This document shows, piece by piece, positions 16,202 through 23,443 of a DNA stretch of 64,000 nucleotides. A program made the translations under genes and the position numbers. How positions within the stretch are numbered: the first letter of the stretch is position 1; each line of letters opens with the position of its first letter. The DNA is from Hyphomicrobiales bacterium (GTDB lineage Bacteria > Pseudomonadota > Alphaproteobacteria > Rhizobiales > Rhizobiaceae): assembly GCA_900468065.1 (NCBI GenBank), contig UBTA01000043.1:23548-87547 (forward strand). The letters run 5' to 3'. The notes beneath the pieces are model-generated. The model did no database searches. It was not told the origin of the DNA and saw nothing but the letters and a program-made list of their open reading frames with translations.

Positions 16202-17500
16202 TCAGGACGCGGCCTTGATTGACAGGCTGTGGAGATAGGCGGATGGATCTTCCGGATCGAAGACCTTGCCGTCGAAGAAGGTTTCCTTGCCGCGCGACGT
16301 GGTCGCGGGGATGTCGGCGGCGGAAATGCCGAGATCGGTGGCGGCGGCACGCCAGATGTCTTCGCGGTTCACCTGGTCGACCAGTGACTTGATGTCGGTA
16401 TCGGGCGCCAGTTTGCCCCAGCGGATGTTCTCGGCCATGAACCAGGTGTCGTGGCTTTTGAACGGGTAGGACGCGCCGTTCGCCCAGAACTTCATGTAGA
16501 GGTCGCTGCCATGAACGACGCGGCCGTTGCCGTAGTTGATGTCGCCCTTCAGCCGGCCGATGATGTCTTTCACCGGTACGTTGAACCATTGGCGCTTGCC
16601 GACGATCGCAGCCATTTCGTCCTTGTTGTCCATGCTTTCGCACCACTGCTGGGCTTCCATCACGGCCATCATCAGTGCCTTGGCGGCGTTCGGGTTTTTC
16701 TCCACCCAGTCGGCGCGCATTCCAAGCGCCTTTTCCGGATGCCCCTTCCAGATTTCGCCTGTCGAGGCCGCGGTAAAGCCGATGCCCTGGTTGACCAGCT
16801 GCTCGTTCCACGGCTCACCGACGCAGAAGGCATCCATGTTGCCAACCTTCATGTTCGCGACCATCTGCGGCGGCGGTACGACGATGGTCGAAACGTCCTT
16901 GTCCGGGTCGATGCCGCCGGCGGCCAGCCAATAACGGAGCCACAGGTCGTGGGTGCCGCCCGGGAAGGTCATCGCGACCCTCACTTCACCGCCATCGGCC
17001 TTCTTTTTCTCAAAGGCGGCCTTGAGCTTAGAGGCATCGAGCTGGACGCCGGTGTCGGCATATTCCTTGGCGACGGAGATCGCCTGACTGTCACAGTTGA
17101 GGCGAGCGAGGATCGCCATCGGAACTGGAACATTGTTCTGCGTCACCTTGCCGGTGTGCATCAGGTAGGGCATGGGCGAGAGGATATGCGCGCCGTCGAT
17201 GCCGTTGGCTGCACCACCGAGCACGAGATTGTCGCGAGTCGCGCCCCAGGAGGCCTGTTTTGCGACTTCGACGTCTGCAAGCCCGTGCTTTTCGAAGAAG
17301 CCCTTTTCCTTGGCAATGATGAGCGATCCTGAGTCGGTCAGCGCGATATAGCCGAGCTTGACACCAGTCACTTCCGGGCCGGCCGTGGCGGCAAAGGCGC
17401 CGGAAGGGAACGCCGTCTTGATCGCTGTGAAGAGTGCTGCGGTCGCTGTCGTCTTGAGAAGGTCGCGACGGGTGATGCCGTTGCTCAAAGTCGTCGTCAT
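16202..17500 (-). CDS. nrtA: Nitrate-binding periplasmic protein, Tat-exported
   Basis: The 432-residue protein belongs to the NrtA/CmpA solute-binding family. Its start carries a twin-arginine signal (TRRDLLKTTATAALF), implying folded export. The mature part has the family features VKLGYIALTDSG, SWGATRDNLVLGG and AGGIDPDKDVSTIVVPPPQMV. It leads the transport-assimilation operon, and AAGGGAA precedes the ATG. A roughly 170-nt leader with sigma-54 promoter, hairpins and terminator candidate lies upstream (17501-17697), so its expression is probably controlled by NasT. Confidence 0.94.
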   Translation of the reverse strand: MTTTLSNGITRRDLLKTTATAALFTAIKTAFPSGAFAATAGPEVTGVKLGYIALTDSGSLIIAKEKGFFEKHGLADVEVAKQASWGATRDNLVLGGAANGIDGAHILSPMPYLMHTGKVTQNNVPVPMAILARLNCDSQAISVAKEYADTGVQLDASKLKAAFEKKKADGGEVRVAMTFPGGTHDLWLRYWLAAGGIDPDKDVSTIVVPPPQMVANMKVGNMDAFCVGEPWNEQLVNQGIGFTAASTGEIWKGHPEKALGMRADWVEKNPNAAKALMMAVMEAQQWCESMDNKDEMAAIVGKRQWFNVPVKDIIGRLKGDINYGNGRVVHGSDLYMKFWANGASYPFKSHDTWFMAENIRWGKLAPDTDIKSLVDQVNREDIWRAAATDLGISAADIPATTSRGKETFFDGKVFDPEDPSAYLHSLSIKAAS

Positions 17501-17542
17501 GAACAGGTTCCCTTAAGAGTGGCCGGTCGGATTCTGGGCAAT

Positions 17543-17572
17543 AAAAAACGCCGCTCGGAGATTTGCGTCTTC
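17543..17572 (-). terminator. Candidate attenuator terminator in the nrtA leader
   Basis: On the minus strand AAGACGC at the 5' side can pair with GCGTTTT at the 3' side across a 13-nt loop, ending in a run of T. It lies downstream of the two hexaloop hairpins and about 45 nt before nrtA. Position fits a terminator that NasT relieves. The stem is only about seven pairs with one G-T pair, so it is a moderate call. Confidence 0.45.
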
Positions 17573-17600
17573 GGGAAAAAGGAATCCCGGATTGCAAAAC

Positions 17601-17628
17601 CCTTGCGACGTCGGTGTCTTTGCGAAGG
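17601..17628 (-). promoter_or_regulatory. Second ANTAR-type hexaloop hairpin (P2)
   Basis: The minus-strand RNA can fold with GAC/GTC closing a six-base loop ACCGAC, extended by GC/GC and CCTT/AAGG pairs with small bulges. The loop has A at position 1 and G at position 4, the pattern recognised by ANTAR-domain antiterminators. It follows P1 after an 18-nt linker. Confidence 0.5.
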
Positions 17629-17646
17629 CCTATTTGGCTTCGACTC

Positions 17647-17670
17647 GCTGCGATCGCCATTGACCGCAGC
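17647..17670 (-). promoter_or_regulatory. First ANTAR-type hexaloop hairpin (P1)
   Basis: GCTGCGGTC pairs with GATCGCAGC (nine pairs, one G-T) around the hexaloop AATGGC, which has A at position 1 and G at position 4. It starts at or within one base of the transcription start predicted from the sigma-54 element. With P2 it forms the two-hairpin target expected for the ANTAR protein NasT. Confidence 0.6.
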
Positions 17671-17681
17671 AATTTATCCCT

Positions 17682-17697
17682 TGCAAACCCTGTGCCA
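17682..17697 (-). promoter_or_regulatory. Sigma-54 (RpoN) promoter for nrtA
   Basis: On the minus strand TGGCACAGGGTTTGCA matches the -24/-12 consensus: GG and GC are separated by exactly ten bases. Predicted +1 is near 17671. Nitrogen-assimilation genes are classically driven by RpoN with NtrC. No convincing NtrC site pair was found upstream, only weak TGCAC-type half-sites around 17770-17840. Confidence 0.75.
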
Positions 17698-17860
17698 GTT
17701 TCGAAAACAAATACTAGATCATTGAAATTGAACCGATTTTGGTCTAAATTTGACCCCTGAGTATTTTTTAACCACAGGGAAAATGTGCAAAAAAAATCGG
17801 CGGTTGCTTTTGGCTGGCGAAGTTCAGGTGGGAAATTTTGTGCAACGCAAAAAGGCTAAG

Positions 17861-19147
17861 TCAGAGTTCGTCGCCCAGAGCGCGATCAAATGCGCTATTT
17901 CTGACAGGAAAAGCCGCTAGATATTCTGCGATCCTGGTCGGGTCGAAAATCTGCCCGTCCATGAAGCGATCTCCGTCCATGTCTCCTTCGATGCGGATAT
18001 CGTCATCCAGGAGTGGCGCGGCGCTCGCGCCAAGCGCCAGGCGGTAGATATCCGGCCGATAGGCCGAGGCCGCGCCTGTCCTGTCCCTGGATGAGAGCCC
18101 AGCCTGTCCCCAGCGAACCATCTGGCTGTAGATCCACAGCGCCTGGCTTGGTCGCGGATAGTTGGCAAAGTCGGCATGGAATTTGAAGTAACCGTCGATG
18201 ACGCGGAGATTGCCCTGGTCGTCAAGATTGAACTCGCCTGCCAGAACCCGGCGGATGATGTCGAAGGGTGCCGCGATGTATCGGCTGTTGGCTAGCGCTT
18301 CCGACAAGGCGTCGTGATTGTCCGGCCGGTCGCACCAGCGTGCCGCGGCATCGAGTGCCACGATCAGGCGGGAGACGGTTTCCGGATGGGTTTGCGCCCA
18401 TTCGGGCCGCATGCCGATGACTTTTTCCGGTGCGGACGGCCAGATATCCTGCTTGACGGCGACAATGCGGCCGACGCCACGTTCAGAGGCAACCATATTC
18501 CAGGGCGCGCCGACGCAGAACCCGTCGATGGCGCCCGCCGCCAGCGCATCCGACGTCATCGGTGGCGGCACGACAACGAGCTTGACGTCACGATCCGGAT
18601 CGATACCGCCGGCCGCTAGCCAATAGCGGACTTCATAGTTGTGCGATGAGAAGGGATAGGTGACGCCCAGCGTCGGGAGTGGCTCGCCGCGAGCTTTCAT
18701 TCCCAGGATAACCTTTGCCAGCGCCAGTGCATTGTCCAGGGCGCTGGCCGTTTCGATCAGGGATGTCTCTTGTCGCATACGGGCGTAAAGCGTCGTCGAC
18801 AGGGTAATGGCATTGCCGCCGCGCCCGAGTGAAAACGGGGTAATGGTCGGTGAAGGGTTGGAGCCCAGGCCCAGCATTGCCGCGACCGGCATTGGTGAGA
18901 GCATGTGAGCGATATCGAAATGCCCAAAGGCGAGCCGGTCGCGGACATTGGCCCAGGAGACGTCCCTGACCAGATCGAGAATGATGCCTTCCTTCCGCGC
19001 AAAGCCGAACTCTGACGCTGCAATCAGCACGGAAGCGTCAACGAGCGGAATAAAGCCGGCCCGCAGGATGCGCGAGCCTTCGCCGGTCAAGCGCGCCGGT
19101 GCGGCAAGGCCGTTATTGCCGCTTAAGTCCTTGAGCTTGGTTATCAT
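17861..19147 (-). CDS. nasS: Nitrate sensor NasS
   Basis: A 428-residue protein of the NrtA fold but without any signal peptide, so it stays in the cytoplasm. It shares NrtA-like segments (GFIPLVDASVLIAASEFGFA, VSWANVRDRLAFGHFDIAH, AAGGIDPDRDVKLVVVPPP). NasS binds nitrate or nitrite and holds the ANTAR protein NasT inactive when nitrate is absent. The ATG at 19147 follows GGAG by six bases; a GTG at 19153 is too close. It lies 44 bp downstream of nasT and upstream of the nrtA leader, which supports the NasS role over a transport role. Confidence 0.92.
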   Translation of the reverse strand: MITKLKDLSGNNGLAAPARLTGEGSRILRAGFIPLVDASVLIAASEFGFARKEGIILDLVRDVSWANVRDRLAFGHFDIAHMLSPMPVAAMLGLGSNPSPTITPFSLGRGGNAITLSTTLYARMRQETSLIETASALDNALALAKVILGMKARGEPLPTLGVTYPFSSHNYEVRYWLAAGGIDPDRDVKLVVVPPPMTSDALAAGAIDGFCVGAPWNMVASERGVGRIVAVKQDIWPSAPEKVIGMRPEWAQTHPETVSRLIVALDAAARWCDRPDNHDALSEALANSRYIAAPFDIIRRVLAGEFNLDDQGNLRVIDGYFKFHADFANYPRPSQALWIYSQMVRWGQAGLSSRDRTGAASAYRPDIYRLALGASAAPLLDDDIRIEGDMDGDRFMDGQIFDPTRIAEYLAAFPVRNSAFDRALGDEL

Positions 19148-19190
19148 GTTCACTCCAATGCCTCCCGCCGGAAGACGTCGCGCCGGGCAA

Positions 19191-19778
19191 TCACATCAGC
19201 AATCCCGCCGCGGTGACGACGCTTTGGGCGATATCGCCGATCTTCCTCTTTTCGTTCATGGCCGTCTGGCGCAGCAGGGCGAAGGCCTGCTCCTCGGAAA
19301 GGCCACGCATTTTCATCAGGATGCCCTTGGCGCGCTCAACGATCTTGCGCTCCTCCAGGGCCGACTTGGCGTCCGCCAGTTCCCGTTGCAGCCGGCTGAA
19401 AGCATTGAAACGGCTGACGGCCATGTCGAGAATGGGTTTGACCCGTTCCTTCTTCAGTCCATCGACAATATAGGCGGATACGCCGGCATCGACCGCAGCC
19501 TCGATGGATGCGGTATCCGAGCGATCCACGAACATGGCGATTGGCCGGGCGACCGTGCGCGTCAACTGAAATAGATGCTCCATCATGTCGCGGTTGGGAT
19601 TTTCGAGATCGATGAAGATCACATCCGGCTGCAGTGTTTCGATGATCCGCGCAATACCGTTGACCTCGTGAACGACCGTGACCTTCGCGTGTCCAGCCTC
19701 TCGCAGTCCCTCCTCGATGATCGACGCGCGGATCGCGTTCTCATCGATGACAAGAATGGTGAGGTCCAGATAAGCCAT
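19191..19778 (-). CDS. nasT: ANTAR-domain antiterminator NasT
   Basis: The 195-residue protein has a receiver-like N-terminal domain (LTILVIDENAIRASII, DVIFIDLENPNRDMME) and a C-terminal ANTAR RNA-binding domain (ERKIVERAKGILMKMRGLSEEQAFALLRQTAM). NasT binds paired hexaloop RNA hairpins and prevents termination in leaders of nitrate genes; NasS inhibits it. Candidate target hairpins occur in the nrtA leader. The ATG at 19778 is chosen because it begins the receiver domain directly; an upstream frame to 19856 adds an unrelated hydrophobic stretch. Confidence 0.93.
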   Translation of the reverse strand: MAYLDLTILVIDENAIRASIIEEGLREAGHAKVTVVHEVNGIARIIETLQPDVIFIDLENPNRDMMEHLFQLTRTVARPIAMFVDRSDTASIEAAVDAGVSAYIVDGLKKERVKPILDMAVSRFNAFSRLQRELADAKSALEERKIVERAKGILMKMRGLSEEQAFALLRQTAMNEKRKIGDIAQSVVTAAGLLM

Positions 19779-19856
19779 GAGGCATTCATGGCGCAGCAAA
19801 GCAAAGAGTGCAATGCCGGAAGGGCCTATAATTGAGGCAACGCATAAAAAGATCAA

Positions 19857-20174
19857 AAATTAGGCTAATTTGCATGGGTTCAACAATATGTGGCAAGCGC
19901 CTTGAAGCTTTCGTCCACGATCAATCGTGGCGATTTTAGGAGGTCAAACACCGACAGCAGCGTTTGCCGATGCGCAAACTTCCTTCTTTTCAAACGATCT
20001 GCGGGCGATCGATCAAGCGACCCATAAGAAATTCTCACAAAGCCACCGGAAACGCTTTTTCGAGCATGCGTTTCGACATGCTGTCAATCGGGTAGGCTCG
20101 GCGAATTGACGGGCGAGCGTGCCATGCACGTCTATCCGGAGGAGCCCTTTGGGAACCGCGGGGGCGAACGCCTC
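19857..20174. other. Intergenic region upstream of nasT
   Basis: Holds the nasT promoter on the minus strand. No complete sigma-54 element with GG-N10-GC spacing was found here. Beyond about 19900 the open frames on both strands lack recognisable domains. Confidence 0.4.
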
Positions 20175-20303
20175 TTATTCATGCTCGATTTTAATTCGCA
20201 TGGAGGATTCAGCGCTGATGGAGAGCCGGGAATACGGCAAGCCGCGGTCGTCAATGACCCTTGTCGTGTTGAAGCGGGCTTCTTCGCCCCGTTTTTCAAC
20301 CAC
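20175..20303 (-). CDS. Possible small hypothetical protein
   Basis: A GTG at 20303 with GGAGCAGG just upstream opens a 42-residue frame rich in charged residues, with protein-like sense (VVEKRGEEARFNTTRVIDD, LPYSRLSISAES). Nothing in the surrounding frames competes strongly. It could be a small genuine gene or the tail of a decayed one. No function can be assigned. Confidence 0.3.
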   Translation of the reverse strand: MVEKRGEEARFNTTRVIDDRGLPYSRLSISAESSMRIKIEHE

Positions 20304-20740
20304 ACCTGCTCCGTAGTTCGACCCGGCACGGCTGCGGCAGTGGTCTGAAAGAGTTGGTTCCAGCCATGGCGGGATCAATGTGAAACAACAACAACAATCA
20401 TCCATTTGAAAGGGTCGCCACGAGGTCGCTAAACCTCTCGCCCCGGAGTGCTGACGTGCTGACGTAGTAACTTGCGAGAATCGCCCGCCTGGAAGCCGCA
20501 GAAGCGAAACTCGCGAGCGACATTTTTGACCGCTGTCCATTAACTTTACGGTGCCCGCGGCAGCCATTCGCTTTCGCGAGATGCTGGTTCAGAAACGAAC
20601 TGTCTACTGACGGGGTTGCACTGGCTTGCCGCCGTTGCGCCGCACCGCGAAACGTACCGTGAGTGCCAAGAGGCTTGCGATGCGCAATAGGCGTACCTAT
20701 CTCACACAGGTCCTTAGGAACTTCCTGTCGAGATGGAAAA
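20304..20740. other. Gene-poor stretch before the HtrA-like gene
   Basis: No supported gene. It includes a short direct repeat (GTGCTGACGTGCTGACGTAG, about 20450-20465) and should contain the promoter of the HtrA-like gene. Nothing else stands out. Confidence 0.4.
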
Positions 20741-21646
20741 ATGGATACTCACGCAGTCTCCCGTTCAATGGTCGGCATTCGTACCATAATCCCGGACGAT
20801 GCCTTTACTGCTCACTCGCTCGGGACTGTGCGTGAAGGCAGCGGCGTGGTCATTGGCGAGGATGGTCTGGTCTTGACAATTGGCTATCTGATCACCGAGG
20901 CTGAAGAAGTCTGGATCACGAGGGCTGATGGAAAGGTCGTTGCCGGTCATGCGCTCGCCTATGACCAGGAGACTGGTCTGGGTCTCGTTCGAGCGCTTGG
21001 CGCACTGGACAGCCCGGCCCTGTTGCTTGGTGATGCCGTAAATGCACGGGTTGGCGATCCCGTTATCTTTGCTGACGGCTTTGGCCGATCCTTGGAGACG
21101 AAGATCGTGGCGAAGCGAGAGTTTGCCGGATATTGGGAGTATCTACTAAACGAAGCCATCTTCGTCGCACCCGCCCATCCCTCCTGGGGTGGCGCTGCTG
21201 TTGTCGGGCAAGATGGGAGGCTGCTGGGGATCGGATCCCTTAAGCTGGTCATGAGCCGGAACGGGACGAGTTCCGATATCAACATGGTTGTCCCGATTAA
21301 TTTGCTTCCTCCTATTCTTGACGATTTGCTTGCTCGGGGAAAGGTGAACAAGCCGGCGCGTCCGTGGCTCGGCGCTTTTGCGGCGGAAAGCAACGGGGAC
21401 GTAGTTGTCATGAGTGTTGCTGCGGACGGACCTGCCGCCAGGGCCGGGTTACGGGGTGGCGACATCATTGCCGAAGTTCGCGATGGCGAGATCGCAGGCC
21501 TTGCCGATTTTTACCGTCAGGTCTGGAAGAGTGGCCCGGCAGGATCAGAAATTCCCGTCAGGATATTGCGCGACGGCCGCGAGGCCTGGCTTCGCGTCAA
21601 GTCGGCTGATCGCGACAGCTTCTTAAAAAAGCCCCAGCTACAGTAA
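20741..21646 (+). CDS. HtrA/DegP-like pseudoprotease with PDZ domain
   Basis: The 301-residue protein aligns with S1C (HtrA) proteases followed by one PDZ domain (about residues 205-289, with PWLGAFA, AARAGLRGGDIIAEV). The catalytic triad appears absent: the TNNHVV histidine position reads TIGYLI (Tyr49), the Asp position reads ETGLGLV (Gly79) and the GNSGG serine position reads PSWGG (Trp149). No signal peptide is visible. It probably binds unfolded or C-terminal peptides without cleaving them. The start at 20741 is the first ATG leading straight into the fold; initiation signals are weak. Confidence 0.8.
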   Translation: MDTHAVSRSMVGIRTIIPDDAFTAHSLGTVREGSGVVIGEDGLVLTIGYLITEAEEVWITRADGKVVAGHALAYDQETGLGLVRALGALDSPALLLGDAVNARVGDPVIFADGFGRSLETKIVAKREFAGYWEYLLNEAIFVAPAHPSWGGAAVVGQDGRLLGIGSLKLVMSRNGTSSDINMVVPINLLPPILDDLLARGKVNKPARPWLGAFAAESNGDVVVMSVAADGPAARAGLRGGDIIAEVRDGEIAGLADFYRQVWKSGPAGSEIPVRILRDGREAWLRVKSADRDSFLKKPQLQ

Positions 21647-21699
21647 TCTTGGCAACAGATGTTAGGTGGACTTGGCTTTAAGGCCAAGGATGTTCTGGC

Positions 21700-21960
21700 T
21701 TACTGAAGAATACCGACCTCGATACATGCCGTGATGAAATGGGAGCGGGAGAGTGCTGTTCCGATTTGCCCGCGTAGGGCATCTTGGCAGGACTTTCGGG
21801 CAACCTTGTAGGACGGGCCCTTATGACGGTTCCAACCTTTCACGAGGAAGGCGAGGGCATCACCCGGGCCGACGATATTGTCTACCCTGCCGTCGGCGGC
21901 CAAAACCCGGACCGGATACTCCCATCTCATCCGAAGATCTATGCGAATGATCTGGGTCAT
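21700..21960 (-). CDS. DUF982-family protein
   Basis: The 86-residue protein matches DUF982: an N-terminal WEYPVRVLAADGRV strand region, DALAFLVKGW, then YKVARKSCQDALRGQI and a C-terminal FITACIEVGIL. DUF982 genes are frequent in Rhizobiaceae, often on plasmids, with no known biochemical role. It starts three bases after the stop of the other DUF982 gene, so the two form a small operon. Confidence 0.8.
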   Translation of the reverse strand: MTQIIRIDLRMRWEYPVRVLAADGRVDNIVGPGDALAFLVKGWNRHKGPSYKVARKSCQDALRGQIGTALSRSHFITACIEVGILQ

Positions 21961-21963
21961 GGG

Positions 21964-22230
21964 CTATTGGGCGAGTATCCCCGCCTCCAAACATGCCGCA
22001 ACGAAGTCGTCACGAATGGAGGTGGCCGAAACGCGCCTGCCGAGCGCCGCCATGCAAAGGTTCCTTGCACGGTCGTAGTGTTCGCCACGCGTTTGCGGCC
22101 ATCGCTGTGTCATTGTGTTCAGCGCCGACTGCGGACCATCGATGTCGACGGGGATACCGTGCCCAACACGCACCCGTACAGGCTCGGCCCAGCAGATATT
22201 GCTGCAATTCATTTCCGTTTCTATGATCAT
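21964..22230 (-). CDS. DUF982-family protein
   Basis: An 88-residue DUF982 member starting MIIETEMNCSNICW, with EPVRVRVGHGIPVDIDGP, ARNLCMAALGRR and FVAACLEAGILAQ. GGAGG lies eight bases before the ATG at 22230; the upstream frame to 22254 is not needed. It shares the domain but little identity with its downstream neighbour, so the tandem is an old duplication or two independent arrivals. Confidence 0.8.
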   Translation of the reverse strand: MIIETEMNCSNICWAEPVRVRVGHGIPVDIDGPQSALNTMTQRWPQTRGEHYDRARNLCMAALGRRVSATSIRDDFVAACLEAGILAQ

Positions 22231-22363
22231 CTTGGGCTCCTCCCAGAACCACAAGAATAACTCGGAGCGCTAATATTTGTTCCCGAGATATACCGTCATC
22301 AGCGCCAGCGAGATTCGTTTGAAAGGGCCGGGTTGCGAGGTAATCGAACTTTGTCCGACTGGG

Positions 22364-22810
22364 CTATGGGGCAGGTACGAACTTGCCCTCATACCGGACT
22401 CGGAAATTGCGCCGCTCTGCCTCCTCCCGGAAGCACATGAAAATCAGTTCGAGATCGCTTTTATTGTCGGCGCGTCCGAGCAGGCAAAGTGTGACGACGA
22501 CTGCTTCGGAATAGCCGCGGCTCAGCCGGATAGCGGCGTTTCTGATTTCGTTTATTCCCGGATCGTTGCGGCTTTCACTGCGCTGGTAAACCAGCCAAAA
22601 ACGCGCCGTCTCCCATACCAACCGCAGGGCGTCTGTCACATCGTGTTTGAATTCAGCAGCGCTCATGGCCGGTGTCCAGGAAACGGTCAGCTCGTCCTGC
22701 ACACCAAACAGATTGAAGTATCCGTCAAAATCGATAGTACTCGACAGCCGCTCCTCCAGCATTTCAAATGCTGTGGCGTCGGCTATCGAGGTCCTGAAAT
22801 ATACGGCCAT
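22364..22810 (-). CDS. Hypothetical protein
   Basis: A 148-residue soluble protein, mostly helical, with no domain I recognise (MAVYFRTSIADATAFEMLEE, FDGYFNLFGVQDELTVSW, EFKHDVTDALRLVWETARFW). Codon use and a clean open frame support a real gene. It lies between rpsU and the DUF982 pair on the same strand, possibly in a loose accessory group. Confidence 0.6.
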   Translation of the reverse strand: MAVYFRTSIADATAFEMLEERLSSTIDFDGYFNLFGVQDELTVSWTPAMSAAEFKHDVTDALRLVWETARFWLVYQRSESRNDPGINEIRNAAIRLSRGYSEAVVVTLCLLGRADNKSDLELIFMCFREEAERRNFRVRYEGKFVPAP

Positions 22811-22915
22811 GGAACGCCTAGGATTGCACGGTAAACCGGCTCAACCGACCGGCGCCATGAACAGACTGGCCAGCTCGAAGAAACGGCTGATCGGTGCTGA
22901 TGACTTGAGCCTGCT

Positions 22916-23149
22916 TCAAGCACCCGTTTTCTTCTTTGGCGCCGGCAACAGGCCTTCGCGCTGCAGCTGCTTACGCGCGAGTTTGCGCTGACGGCTGATC
23001 GCTTCGGCTTTCTGGCGTGCTTTCTTTACCGACGGCTTCTCATAAGCTTCACGCATCCGCATTTCGCGAAAGACGCCTTCCCGTTGGAGCTTCTTCTTCA
23101 GCACCCGAAGCGCCTGGTCGACATTGTTGTCGCGAACTAATACCTGCAT
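22916..23149 (-). CDS. rpsU: 30S ribosomal protein bS21
   Basis: The 77-residue basic protein has the bS21 signature [20 protein letters not shown], then [20 protein letters not shown], and a lysine/arginine-rich tail. bS21 binds near the 16S 3' end and influences initiation. Rhizobia often carry more than one rpsU copy, so this may be a second one. A small hairpin (CCGCC/GGCGG, 23171-23188) lies in its 5' leader. It sits beside the repAB pair, outside any ribosomal operon. Confidence 0.93.
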   Translation of the reverse strand: MQVLVRDNNVDQALRVLKKKLQREGVFREMRMREAYEKPSVKKARQKAEAISRQRKLARKQLQREGLLPAPKKKTGA

Positions 23150-23443
23150 TTGAAATCTTTCAACTCTGACCGCCCGTTAGAAGGCGGGGGCAATCTAGCG
23201 ATTCGGCTGAAATTTACCAGCGGTGTTGATCACGATTTTTAACTTTTCTGTCCGGTGTCGACGAGGTCGAGAACGTTGCGATCGAGGATTGTACGCGTAC
23301 AACAGACACGATCCCGCCTGATGTCATGGTTCATTGGTGGTTTAACAAAAAAGACTTTGCCATGCAGCGGAGAATCAGAATTACTGCAATCAGCGCATTT
23401 TAGGCGTTAAATAGAAAATAAGCGCAGATAGAATGAGATCTCA
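23150..23443. other. Divergent region between rpsU and repA
   Basis: The 294-bp gap should contain the promoters for rpsU (minus) and repA (plus). It carries the parS-like palindrome described separately and is AT-rich near repA. No gene was found. Confidence 0.5.
23288..23303. promoter_or_regulatory. parS-like palindrome upstream of repA
   Basis: ATTGTACGCGTACAAC contains a perfect 14-bp palindrome. On the opposite strand it matches the repABC parS consensus GTT-N4-GC-N4-AAC at all but the final base. It lies about 140 bp before repA, a usual place for the RepB centromere site. Confidence 0.6.

Noticed and set aside
16451..17332. Plus-strand open frame of 293 codons inside nrtA
   Set aside because: Antisense to nrtA, which has a Tat signal and family motifs; no independent support.
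17769..17840. NtrC binding sites upstream of the sigma-54 promoter
   Set aside because: Only half-sites of TGCAC type were found; no pair matches the dyad spacing well enough to report.
20106..20348. Plus-strand 80-codon open frame
   Set aside because: No domain sense and it competes with a better minus-strand small frame.
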